DNA of 6,507 bases from Gemmatimonadota bacterium. GTDB lineage: Bacteria > Gemmatimonadota > Gemmatimonadetes > Longimicrobiales > UBA6960. The notes beneath the pieces are model-generated. The model searched no databases. It was not told the origin of the DNA and was given only the letters and a program-made list of their open reading frames with translations. The first letter of the stretch is position 1. Each line of letters opens with the position of its first letter. The stretch lies in the NCBI GenBank assembly GCA_019347995.1, contig JAHWKH010000148.1, forward strand, positions 1 to 6,507, given 5' to 3'. Positions 1 through 6,507 of the stretch are shown here, piece after piece. Position numbers and translations under genes: made by a program.

Positions 1-134
1 TCGAAGTCGCCCTTGTGCTCCTCGTAGTACTGCCGCACGGCCTCCTCGGTGGTGGCGAGCCCGGTGACGGCGGTGCGCAGGGCGGCGGCTCGGGCGTTGC
101 GGTCCGAGAGGCGCTTCCGGAACCAGTCGGGGAA
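1..134 (-). other. Foreign in-frame tail on MetH, resembling the linker before a parvulin (PpiC/SurA-type) prolyl isomerase domain
   Basis: From about MetH residue 257 the frame no longer matches homocysteine methyltransferases. It reads [20 protein letters not shown], then a stretch with [17 protein letters not shown] up to the window edge. A basic/alanine-rich helix followed by 'T-x-E-x-V-x-x-YYEEHKxDF' is the usual lead-in to the parvulin domain of PpiC/SurA-like periplasmic foldases, where xxASHIL would follow. That expected continuation lies outside the window, so the family call is an inference from a short stretch. The frame is open across the junction with no stop. Confidence 0.4.
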
Positions 135-902
135 GGCGGCGGCCACGCCGTGGCGCATGGAGTGCCAGAACGCCTCGGGGGTCTGGCCCGTGAGCGTGCG
201 CCCGCTCTGGTCGGTGATGGTGCCGCTCACCATGACGGGCGTGTCCAGCCCGCGCTCCGCCAGGAGGCCCGACAGCGCGTACAGGCAGGCCTTGGCGTTG
301 AGCGTGTCGAAGACCGTCTCCACCAGCAGCAGGTCCACGCCGCCGTCCAGCAGCCCCTCGGCCTGCTCCCGGTACGCCTCCGCCAGCTCGTGGAACGTCA
401 CGTTGCGGAAGCCCGGGTCCGTCACGTCGGGGGAGAGGGAGGCGGTGCGGTTGGTGGGGCCGATGGAGCCCGCCACCCATGTGGCGCGCCCCGTGGCCGC
501 CGCCACCGCGTCCGAGGCCCGCCGCGCCGCCCGCGCCGCCGCCTCGTTGATCTCCCGGGCGTGGGCCTCCAGGCCGTAGTCGGCCAGGGAGATGGACGTC
601 GCGGTGAAGGTGTTGGTCTCCACGATGTCCGCGCCGGCCTCGAAGAACGCGTCGTGGATCGATCGGATGACATCCGGCTGCGTCAGGACCAGGAGATCGC
701 TGTTGCCCTTGAGATCCCGCCCGTGACCGCGAAAGCGCTCACCGCGGTAGTCGGCCTCGCCGAGGCCGTGCGTCTGGATGAGCGTGCCCATGCCTCCGTC
801 GAGCACGAGGATGCGGCGGGCCAGCTCGCGACGGAGGCGCGCGACGCGCTCGGCGGGCGCGGCGGCGGACCAGTCCTGCTCGGAGATGTCGGCGGAGGGC
901 AC
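1..902 (-). CDS. metH: Methionine synthase (MetH), N-terminal homocysteine-methyltransferase domain; partial, with a foreign C-terminal tail
   Basis: Runs off the left edge; 300 codons are visible. MetH transfers a methyl group from methylcobalamin to homocysteine in the cytoplasm; this domain binds homocysteine and zinc. Seen: DGGMGT (residues 36-40 region), GNSDLL and TQPD (67-77), ETNTF (95-99), [20 protein letters not shown] (145-164), [10 protein letters not shown] (191-200) and [20 protein letters not shown] (226-245), all in the family order. The family should then read roughly GLNCALG with the first zinc Cys, and later GGCCG. Instead, after residue about 256 the frame continues with [13 protein letters not shown] and onward, with no zinc Cys. 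The start is a GTG at 902-900: an AGGCAGG stretch lies 7 bases upstream, and N-terminal residues lead straight into the conserved helix. No ATG lies between it and the DGGMGT motif. The MetH identity is firm for residues 1-255; the full product is doubtful. Confidence 0.88.
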   Translation of the reverse strand, partial: MPSADISEQDWSAAAPAERVARLRRELARRILVLDGGMGTLIQTHGLGEADYRGERFRGHGRDLKGNSDLLVLTQPDVIRSIHDAFFEAGADIVETNTFTATSISLADYGLEAHAREINEAAARAARRASDAVAAATGRATWVAGSIGPTNRTASLSPDVTDPGFRNVTFHELAEAYREQAEGLLDGGVDLLLVETVFDTLNAKACLYALSGLLAERGLDTPVMVSGTITDQSGRTLTGQTPEAFWHSMRHGVAAAFPDWFRKRLSDRNARAAALRTAVTGLATTEEAVRQYYEEHKGDF

Positions 903-1086
903 GACGGAACCTGCCTAAAAAAAGGTCTCGGACGGGACGGCCGAGACGGTGGCTTTTTAGCGTGTTCGCGACGGGCGCTCCGGAGGGAGGCCGCGCCGGC
1001 GGGCCGCAAGATGCCGCAAATCGCCCCGTTCTATGTATGGTCGAAGGTAAGGAGGTGCAGGGGCGCAGGTAAAGCCCCGCGCTCGC
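903..1086 (-). promoter_or_regulatory. Leader region of metH, with Shine-Dalgarno and embedded terminator
   Basis: This 184-base gap lies between the stop of the NTF2-like gene and the metH GTG. On the minus strand it holds a GGGGC/GCCCC hairpin with a 9-base loop just after the upstream stop (about 1059-1078), and a small AT-rich island CATACATAGAAC around 1030-1041 that is the only promoter-like patch. Next come a GGCGC/GCGCC stem (about 970-995) and the strong terminator at 917-947. AGGCAGG at 916-910 then serves as the ribosome-binding site. No clear -35/-10 pair was found. I compared it by eye with cobalamin, SAM and SAH riboswitch core motifs and recognised none. Confidence 0.45.
917..947 (-). 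terminator. Rho-independent terminator directly upstream of metH
   Basis: On the minus strand: GTCTCGG, a 9-base loop, CCGAGAC, one C, then seven T. This is a textbook intrinsic terminator. The outer flanks also pair, as the complementary A and T runs at 917-923 and 954-958 extend the arms, so the element could work weakly in the other direction. It could end transcripts from the NTF2-like gene about 140 bases upstream. However, its T-run ends only 14 bases before the metH start codon, so metH transcripts starting anywhere upstream must pass it. Confidence 0.85.
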
Positions 1087-1569
1087 CTACGGCGCCGGAC
1101 ACCCCTCCCGCCGCCGCGTGTCGGCGAGCTGCGTGATGAGCCAGCCCTCCCCGGTCTTCACCATCTCGAACGAGTCGATGCCGCAGTGGCTGAAGGTGTC
1201 GCCGCGGTAGAAGACGTAGTCGGTCCACACCGAGGCGACGCGGCCGTCGACGTTGACCTGCCAGCCGGTGACCCGCTCGTCCCACACCTCGGTGGCCTCG
1301 CCCACGGCGATGGCGAATCCGCCCGCGCTCTCGAAGCCCACCTGGACGTCGCCGTCGCGCTCCGTCACCACGACGAAGCGGGCCTGGGGGTGGAAGACGG
1401 AGCGGACCTTGGCGGCGTCGGCCTCGCGCATGCCGTCGAAGAGACGGATGACGACGGCCTTCACGGCCTCCACCTCCTCGGGCGGTCCCTCCCCGGCGGC
1501 CTGGCCCCGGGCGGGGGAGGGGAGGAGGGCGAAGGCGAGCAGGAGCGGGACGGGAGCGAGGAGGCGCAT
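1087..1569 (-). CDS. Secreted SnoaL/NTF2-like (nuclear transport factor 2 family) protein
   Basis: 160 residues, complete. Residues 1-22 are a clear signal peptide: a basic start (MRLL), a hydrophobic Leu/Ala core and a likely cleavage near ARG-QA. The mature part has the cone-shaped NTF2 pattern: helix 'EVEAVKAVVIRLFDGMREAD', then VRSVFHPQARFVVV, a central strand with VASVWTDYVFYRG, and a closing strand GWLITQLADTRRREGC. The HCGIDSFEMVKTGEGW ... DTRR..C ending resembles uncharacterised exported NTF2-like proteins. Two Cys, in HCG and near the C-terminus, could form a disulfide in the periplasm; this is inference. The specific ligand or reaction is unknown. It lies 118 bases downstream of the DUF5916 gene on the same strand and may be co-transcribed. 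No good Shine-Dalgarno is visible before the ATG at 1569. Confidence 0.85.
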   Translation of the reverse strand: MRLLAPVPLLLAFALLPSPARGQAAGEGPPEEVEAVKAVVIRLFDGMREADAAKVRSVFHPQARFVVVTERDGDVQVGFESAGGFAIAVGEATEVWDERVTGWQVNVDGRVASVWTDYVFYRGDTFSHCGIDSFEMVKTGEGWLITQLADTRRREGCPAP

Positions 1570-1651
1570 GAGGTTCGCGGAGTCGGAGTGAGCGGACGCG
1601 GGCGCCCGCCCCCGGCAGGCGGCCGGGTCCCGAAAGATCCCCTGGCGAGCG

Positions 1652-1671
1652 TCGTCGGGGAAGACCGACGA
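1652..1671 (-). terminator. Perfect 7-bp hairpin just after the DUF5916 gene (weak terminator or 3' stabiliser)
   Basis: TCGTCGG at 1652-1658 pairs with CCGACGA at 1665-1671 around a 6-base loop, about 17 bases past the stop codon of the large minus-strand gene. No T-run follows on the minus strand, so it does not meet the intrinsic-terminator pattern. It could slow polymerase, protect the mRNA end, or set the ratio between the two secreted-protein genes. The rest of the 118-base gap shows nothing else I can support. Confidence 0.35.
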
Positions 1672-1687
1672 TGATAGGGGGAGCCCC

Positions 1688-4366
1688 TCACGGGTTCAGC
1701 CAGTAGCTCACCTTCATCATGAAGATGTTCTCCGGCTGCACCCCGAACAGGCCGTCGAGGCCGCCGCCGAGGCGGAACTCGCCCTGGTCGAGGACCTGGC
1801 TGCGCCCCTGCGCCCACACCAGGAAGAGCGTCGAGCCCGGGCGGTACTCCCAGCGCAGCACCGTGTTGGAGCGGAACTGGCGCACGTTGAAGTCGGGCTC
1901 GCCGAACGTCTCGGCCACGCCGTCGCCATCCACGTCGGCGCGCCAGCCTCCGTCGCCGTCGGGGGTGGCGGCCAGCGGGACGAAGCGCTCCGCGTGGCGC
2001 GCCGCCCGGGGGTCGGCCACCCGCTTGAAGGCGCCGAAGTCGCCGGCGCTCACGAACGGCTGGGCGTACACCTGCAGGGAGAGGGTGGGCGTGAAGGAGT
2101 AGTCCACCCGCGCCGTCAGCCCCACCGTGCTCTGGTCCATGCGACCGAACACCCAGGGGGCCGCCACGTCCTCGGCCGCCGCCACCCGCCCGACCCACTG
2201 GCGATCGTCCACGTTGCGGGTGAAGGAGGCCCCCAGGCTCAGGTCGGCCCGCCCCGACGGCCGCCACGAGACGGTGGGCGAAGCGCCGAGCGTCCACGAA
2301 TCGCTCTCGGGGCGCGCGTTCCACCATCCGTTCATGGACAGCCGCACGGGCTTGCGCGAGTCGGAGTTGAGGCCGTACCAGCCGTTCCAGTTGGCCTCGC
2401 GCAGGATGGCGGGTCCGCCCCGGAGCAGCCCCGTCGACCACGCCCGTGCGCTGTGGTTCACGCCCATGTAGCCGCCCCAGAAATTCACGAGCTGGAAGTT
2501 GCCGTTGACGTTCCCGCCCGTTCCCATGCGCTCTCCCCCCCACGACCACGTGCTCCACGCGTTCGCGTTGAGGCGCCAGCGGCGGAACGGTCCCTGGGGC
2601 GTCGACTGGTCGTAGCCCAGATACAGGAAGCTCGACGTGTAGTCGGCCTCGCGCATGAAGCCGGCGTCGTTGACCTCGAAGCCGGGCGTGCGGCTCTGCA
2701 CGCCGGTACCGAAGCGCCAGTGGCCGCCCGCGAGCTTGTTGAGGGCCAGCCCGAAGGACGCCCCGTCCAGCGACGTGCGTGTCGGGTCGTAGACGGTGTG
2801 GTCGGCGTCGGGCCGCTGGAAGTAGCGGGCCGACGAGCGCTGGGTCCGGGCGATGGCGTCGGCCGAGCCGCGCACGTGCGACCCCAGCAGGTACGCCTCC
2901 ACGCTCCAGCGGTCCTGCGCGAAGCGGTGGCGGGCGTCGACCCCGCCGGCGTACGCGCCGGAGCGCAGCCCCAGTGCCTCGGACGCCCCGGCGTCGCGGC
3001 CCACGGCGGTGCCCAGGAATCCGATGGCACTCCTGCCCTCGCGGAAGTCCTTCGCCACCCGCGTCACCAGGTAGTTGGTGAGCGGCTCCACGACGGCCTC
3101 CTCCCGTCCGCCGTCGGCCAGCGCCACCTCGGCCCGCTCCTCGGGCGTCACCGCGTCCATGAAGCCGATGGACCAGCCGGTGGGCGTCTTCCCGGAGAGC
3201 TTCCAGGCGCCGAGGATGGTGGTCTGGTCCGGTGCGTCCACCCAGTCGTCGCCGCCCACGTCCACCGACCCCTGCGGCGTCCTCCCCACGCGCCGCGAGT
3301 AGAACAGGGCCTCGTTGGCGCCGTCGCCGTCGCCGAACTGGAGCGGGAGGTGGAAGAGGCTCGCGCCCTCCAGGAAGAACGGCCGCTTCTCCGGATAGAA
3401 CGTCTCGAAGGCCGACAGGTTCACGTCGGCCGGATCGGCCTCCACCTGGCCGAAGTCCGGGTTCAGCGTCATGTCCAGCGTCAGGTTCGAGCTCACGCCG
3501 TAGCGGGCGTCGGCGCCCACGGTCGCCGCCACGTCGTTGCGCGCGTAGAACGGGTCGGAGGCGTCGCCCGGCGCCCGCTCGAGGCGGGCCAGGGAGTACG
3601 GCGCCAACTCCACGCGTCGGGGCGGCTCCAGGTCGCGCAGACCCCGCAGCTCCCCGAAGCGCGACACGATGGCCGACTCGGAGCGCAGCGTGGGGGCCCA
3701 GGCCGACAGCTCGTCCCTGCGCGCGATGTTGCGGACGAAGTTGATGCCCCAGGTCTGGACGTCGCCGTCCTCGAAGCGGAGCTGGGAGTACGGGATGCGG
3801 AACTCGGCCGTCCAGCCCCGCTCGTCGATGCCCGTGGCCACGTCCCACACGGCGTCCCACCCCACGTCCTCGCCGGTGTCGTTGAAGCGGTAGATGTCAC
3901 GCTTCACGCCCACCGGGTTCACCTCGAAGTGGAAGGCGGTGCGGCGGTCGAAGTAGCTGTCCACCACCACGGCGACGAAGTCCGAGTACGAGCCCTGGTC
4001 GCGGCGCGTGAGCTGCCCGGCGATCTCGGACGGCGAGCTGTCCAGCGCCCGGATGGCCACGAAGAGGGCGTCGCCGCCGTACAGCACGCGTGCCTCCGTG
4101 GCCTCCGACGCCGGCGCGCCCTCGTCGGGGGCGAACTGCACGAAGCCGGTGGCGACGGGGGCGGTGGCCCACGCGGCGTCGTCCAGGGCTCCGTCGATGC
4201 GCGGCTCGGCTCCCGTCACGCGCACCGCCTCCAGGACCGGTGCGGCCCGGGAAGCGCCGCGCTCCCGCTCGACGGTCCCGCCGTCCACCTGCTGCTCCTG
4301 GGCGGCGGCCGGCGCGACTGTGAGGCCGAGGGCGAGGACGGTGGCGAAAGCGATGGAACGGCGCAT
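1688..4366 (-). CDS. Exported CBM9-like / DUF5916 outer-membrane beta-barrel protein
   Basis: 892 residues, complete. Residues 1-22 are a signal peptide ending AAA-QEQ. A CBM9-like (carbohydrate-binding family 9) beta-sandwich follows at about 50-225: IDGALDDAAWATAP (57-70), VLYGGDALFVAIRA, DFVAVVVDSYFDRRTAFHFE, then RGWTAEFRIPYSQLRF (183-198) and TWGINFVRNI. The family signature TLNPDFGQVEADPADVNLSA continues into FETFYPEKRPFFLEG (about 300-334). The remainder to the C-terminus alternates aromatic and polar residues as in a beta-barrel and closes with EYRPGSTLFLVWAQ and ...SYWLNP. Members are predicted outer-membrane proteins; substrate is unknown, and glycan binding is inferred only from the CBM9 resemblance. 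The ATG at 4366 is chosen because the signal peptide begins there, although the frame stays open upstream; the ribosome-binding site is weak. An acidic loop DVDGDG sits near residue 811. Confidence 0.93.
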   Translation of the reverse strand: MRRSIAFATVLALGLTVAPAAAQEQQVDGGTVERERGASRAAPVLEAVRVTGAEPRIDGALDDAAWATAPVATGFVQFAPDEGAPASEATEARVLYGGDALFVAIRALDSSPSEIAGQLTRRDQGSYSDFVAVVVDSYFDRRTAFHFEVNPVGVKRDIYRFNDTGEDVGWDAVWDVATGIDERGWTAEFRIPYSQLRFEDGDVQTWGINFVRNIARRDELSAWAPTLRSESAIVSRFGELRGLRDLEPPRRVELAPYSLARLERAPGDASDPFYARNDVAATVGADARYGVSSNLTLDMTLNPDFGQVEADPADVNLSAFETFYPEKRPFFLEGASLFHLPLQFGDGDGANEALFYSRRVGRTPQGSVDVGGDDWVDAPDQTTILGAWKLSGKTPTGWSIGFMDAVTPEERAEVALADGGREEAVVEPLTNYLVTRVAKDFREGRSAIGFLGTAVGRDAGASEALGLRSGAYAGGVDARHRFAQDRWSVEAYLLGSHVRGSADAIARTQRSSARYFQRPDADHTVYDPTRTSLDGASFGLALNKLAGGHWRFGTGVQSRTPGFEVNDAGFMREADYTSSFLYLGYDQSTPQGPFRRWRLNANAWSTWSWGGERMGTGGNVNGNFQLVNFWGGYMGVNHSARAWSTGLLRGGPAILREANWNGWYGLNSDSRKPVRLSMNGWWNARPESDSWTLGASPTVSWRPSGRADLSLGASFTRNVDDRQWVGRVAAAEDVAAPWVFGRMDQSTVGLTARVDYSFTPTLSLQVYAQPFVSAGDFGAFKRVADPRAARHAERFVPLAATPDGDGGWRADVDGDGVAETFGEPDFNVRQFRSNTVLRWEYRPGSTLFLVWAQGRSQVLDQGEFRLGGGLDGLFGVQPENIFMMKVSYWLNP

Positions 4367-4444
4367 ATGAGAACATCCCGTCGATGAGTGACCCGTGTCT
4401 GGAACGCACGAAGGGAGAGCGAGCCGCCTTCCCGACCGCCACAT

Positions 4445-4473
4445 CCCCACCCCCCGGCGACCCACCCTCCCCC
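4445..4473 (-). other. Putative G-quadruplex motif (minus strand)
   Basis: On the minus strand five G-runs of 5, 3, 3, 6 and 4 bases follow one another with loops of 1, 1, 5 and 1 bases. This satisfies the usual G3+N1-7 rule with one spare run. It lies 79-107 bases upstream of the DUF5916 start codon, on that gene's coding strand, so it would be present in the mRNA leader if transcription starts upstream. In GC-rich genomes such motifs also occur by chance; a regulatory role is inference. Confidence 0.5.
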
Positions 4474-4575
4474 AGACCGCGTTCGCCGGTGAGATGGCGG
4501 GACGGGCCCATTGGTTGCGATACGACTTCCCGGACGAGAGGCTGGTGCGAATGGTTTCGGGGCTCACGGCGGCAC

Positions 4576-4581
4576 AGAGGG
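4576..4581 (+). promoter_or_regulatory. Ribosome-binding site favouring the dapF-like start at 4587
   Basis: AGAGGG lies 5 bases before the ATG at 4587. The alternative ATG at 4551 has GAGAGG about 9 bases upstream and is nearly as good. The 4587 start is preferred because it leaves only 20 residues before the conserved WYKAHGLGNDY. There is no start codon between 4587 and that motif. Confidence 0.5.
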
Positions 4582-4586
4582 CGGCG

Positions 4587-6107
<1,521 letters not shown>

Positions 6108-6120
6108 AGCGGGCCGAACG

Positions 6121-6507
6121 GTGAAGATCAAGACGGTGGAGTACGCCGGCACCGTGGCCACGTCCGATCAGGCCGCGCCGGGAGAGCTGCCCCAGGTGGC
6201 GTTCTCCGGGCGCTCGAACGTGGGCAAGTCCTCGCTCATCAACACCCTGCTGCGCCGCACCCGCTCCAAGATCGCCCACGTCTCCACGACACCGGGCAAG
6301 ACGCAGGCGCTCAACTTCTACCGGGTCAACGAGCACTTCTTCCTGGTGGACCTCCCCGGCTTCGGCGACTCCGACAAGCCGGTGGGCAGCTACACGCCCT
6401 CGATGTTCTGCCGCTGGGTGGCCGCGCTGCTCGACGAGCTGGGAATCGAGCGCTGCCATCTGCTCGGCCACAGCCTCGGCGGCCGAGTCGCCCTGGAGGT
6501 GGGTTTC
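6121..6507 (+). CDS. engB: Ribosome-biogenesis GTPase EngB (YihA/YsxC), N-terminal part, joined in frame to an alpha/beta-hydrolase; partial
   Basis: 129 codons, open to the right edge. EngB is a small GTPase needed for assembly of the large ribosomal subunit. Seen: [16 protein letters not shown] as in EngB N-termini, the G1 P-loop [17 protein letters not shown] (28-44), the G2 region [13 protein letters not shown] (55-67) and G3 VDLPGFG (76-82). EngB should then read about GYGYAKV and later carry the G4 TKxDK motif. From residue 83 it reads [14 protein letters not shown] and onward to [16 protein letters not shown], which is an alpha/beta-hydrolase with nucleophile elbow GHSLGG (Ser118). The start is GTG at 6121, chosen because the EngB N-terminus begins exactly there. 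It lies 13 bases after the preceding stop, so the two are likely one operon. The Shine-Dalgarno is poor. Confidence 0.88.
   Translation, partial: MKIKTVEYAGTVATSDQAAPGELPQVAFSGRSNVGKSSLINTLLRRTRSKIAHVSTTPGKTQALNFYRVNEHFFLVDLPGFGDSDKPVGSYTPSMFCRWVAALLDELGIERCHLLGHSLGGRVALEVGF
6361..6507 (+). other. Alpha/beta-hydrolase fragment fused in frame behind the EngB G3 motif
   Basis: After DLPGFG the frame matches the strand and loop pattern of alpha/beta-fold hydrolases: [11 protein letters not shown], a helix [18 protein letters not shown], and the nucleophile elbow GHSLGG with Ser118 of the composite. The N-terminal hydrolase part, including the HG oxyanion motif, is missing, and the catalytic Asp and His would lie beyond the window. 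The specific substrate cannot be told from this piece. Confidence 0.75.

Larger units (their letters stand above)
4367..4586. promoter_or_regulatory. Divergent intergenic region between the DUF5916 gene and the dapF-like gene
   Basis: The 220 bases should hold promoters for both directions, since the flanking genes start here and point away from each other. I found no convincing -35/-10 pair on either strand. The most AT-rich stretch is around CCCATTGGTTGCGATACGAC (about 4507-4526). The clearest structural element is a run of C tracts (G tracts on the minus strand) at 4445-4473, annotated separately. Open frames cross the region on both strands, but they show no recognisable protein family and no signal peptide, so I treat it as non-coding. 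In-frame ATGs for the plus-strand gene at 4395, 4494 and 4551 are possible alternative starts. Confidence 0.5.

Noticed and set aside
903..1086. Known SAM, SAH or cobalamin riboswitch upstream of metH
   Set aside because: I looked for the conserved core motifs of these classes on the minus strand and did not find them. Only the terminator and weak stems are supported.
15..1136. Long plus-strand open frame opposite metH
   Set aside because: It lies antisense to a clear MetH frame, is rich in Gly/Arg/Val/His from GC-biased codons, and shows no family motif.
1461..3860. 799-codon minus-strand frame in another phase of the DUF5916 gene
   Set aside because: Arg/Gly-rich and without motifs. The overlapping frame carries the signal peptide, the CBM9-like domain and the DUF5916 signature.
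1994..4387. 797-codon plus-strand open frame opposite the DUF5916 gene
   Set aside because: It mirrors the minus-strand gene; composition is typical of an antisense frame in GC-rich DNA, with no domain or signal peptide.
4395..4586. Longer start for the dapF-like gene
   Set aside because: The extra residues match nothing in DapF proteins, and the ATG at 4587 has a well-spaced AGAGGG. The ATG at 4551 cannot be fully excluded.

Overview
The window is very GC-rich with long spurious open frames on both strands, as in a high-GC bacterium. The best taxonomic hint is the large secreted CBM9-like/DUF5916 outer-membrane protein next to a small secreted NTF2-like protein. This pairing and style are common in Gemmatimonadota and related soil or marine lineages. 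The assignment is inferred from gene content only.

Layout. Minus strand, reading right to left: a complete DUF5916 protein (4366 to 1688), a complete secreted SnoaL/NTF2-like protein (1569 to 1087), a 184-base leader with a strong intrinsic terminator (917-947), then the start of metH (902 to the left edge). Plus strand: a dapF-like/lon composite frame (4587-6107) and, 13 bases later, engB starting at a GTG (6121) and running off the right edge. The 220-base divergent region between the two groups holds a strong G-quadruplex motif on the minus strand.

The striking feature is that all three housekeeping reading frames are in-frame composites. The MetH homocysteine-methyltransferase domain stops matching just before its first zinc cysteine and continues as an unrelated tail that looks like the linker before a parvulin-type prolyl isomerase. 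The DapF-like epimerase loses its C-terminal active-site part and continues as the last third of Lon protease. EngB changes at its G3 motif (DLPGFG) into an alpha/beta-hydrolase with a GHSLGG nucleophile elbow. Only the two accessory secreted proteins look whole.

Three frame-preserving swaps in 6.5 kb, hitting four genes that are usually important or essential, at least one of them exactly on a short motif shared by both families, point first to chimeric assembly or an otherwise artificial sequence. Real gene fusion is less likely. Lon followed closely by engB is a known gene order, so that part of the layout is natural. I see no convincing new biological system. The leftover points of biological interest are the terminator abutting the metH ribosome-binding site, the DapF-like domain with Ser in place of the first catalytic Cys, and the G-quadruplex upstream of the DUF5916 gene.
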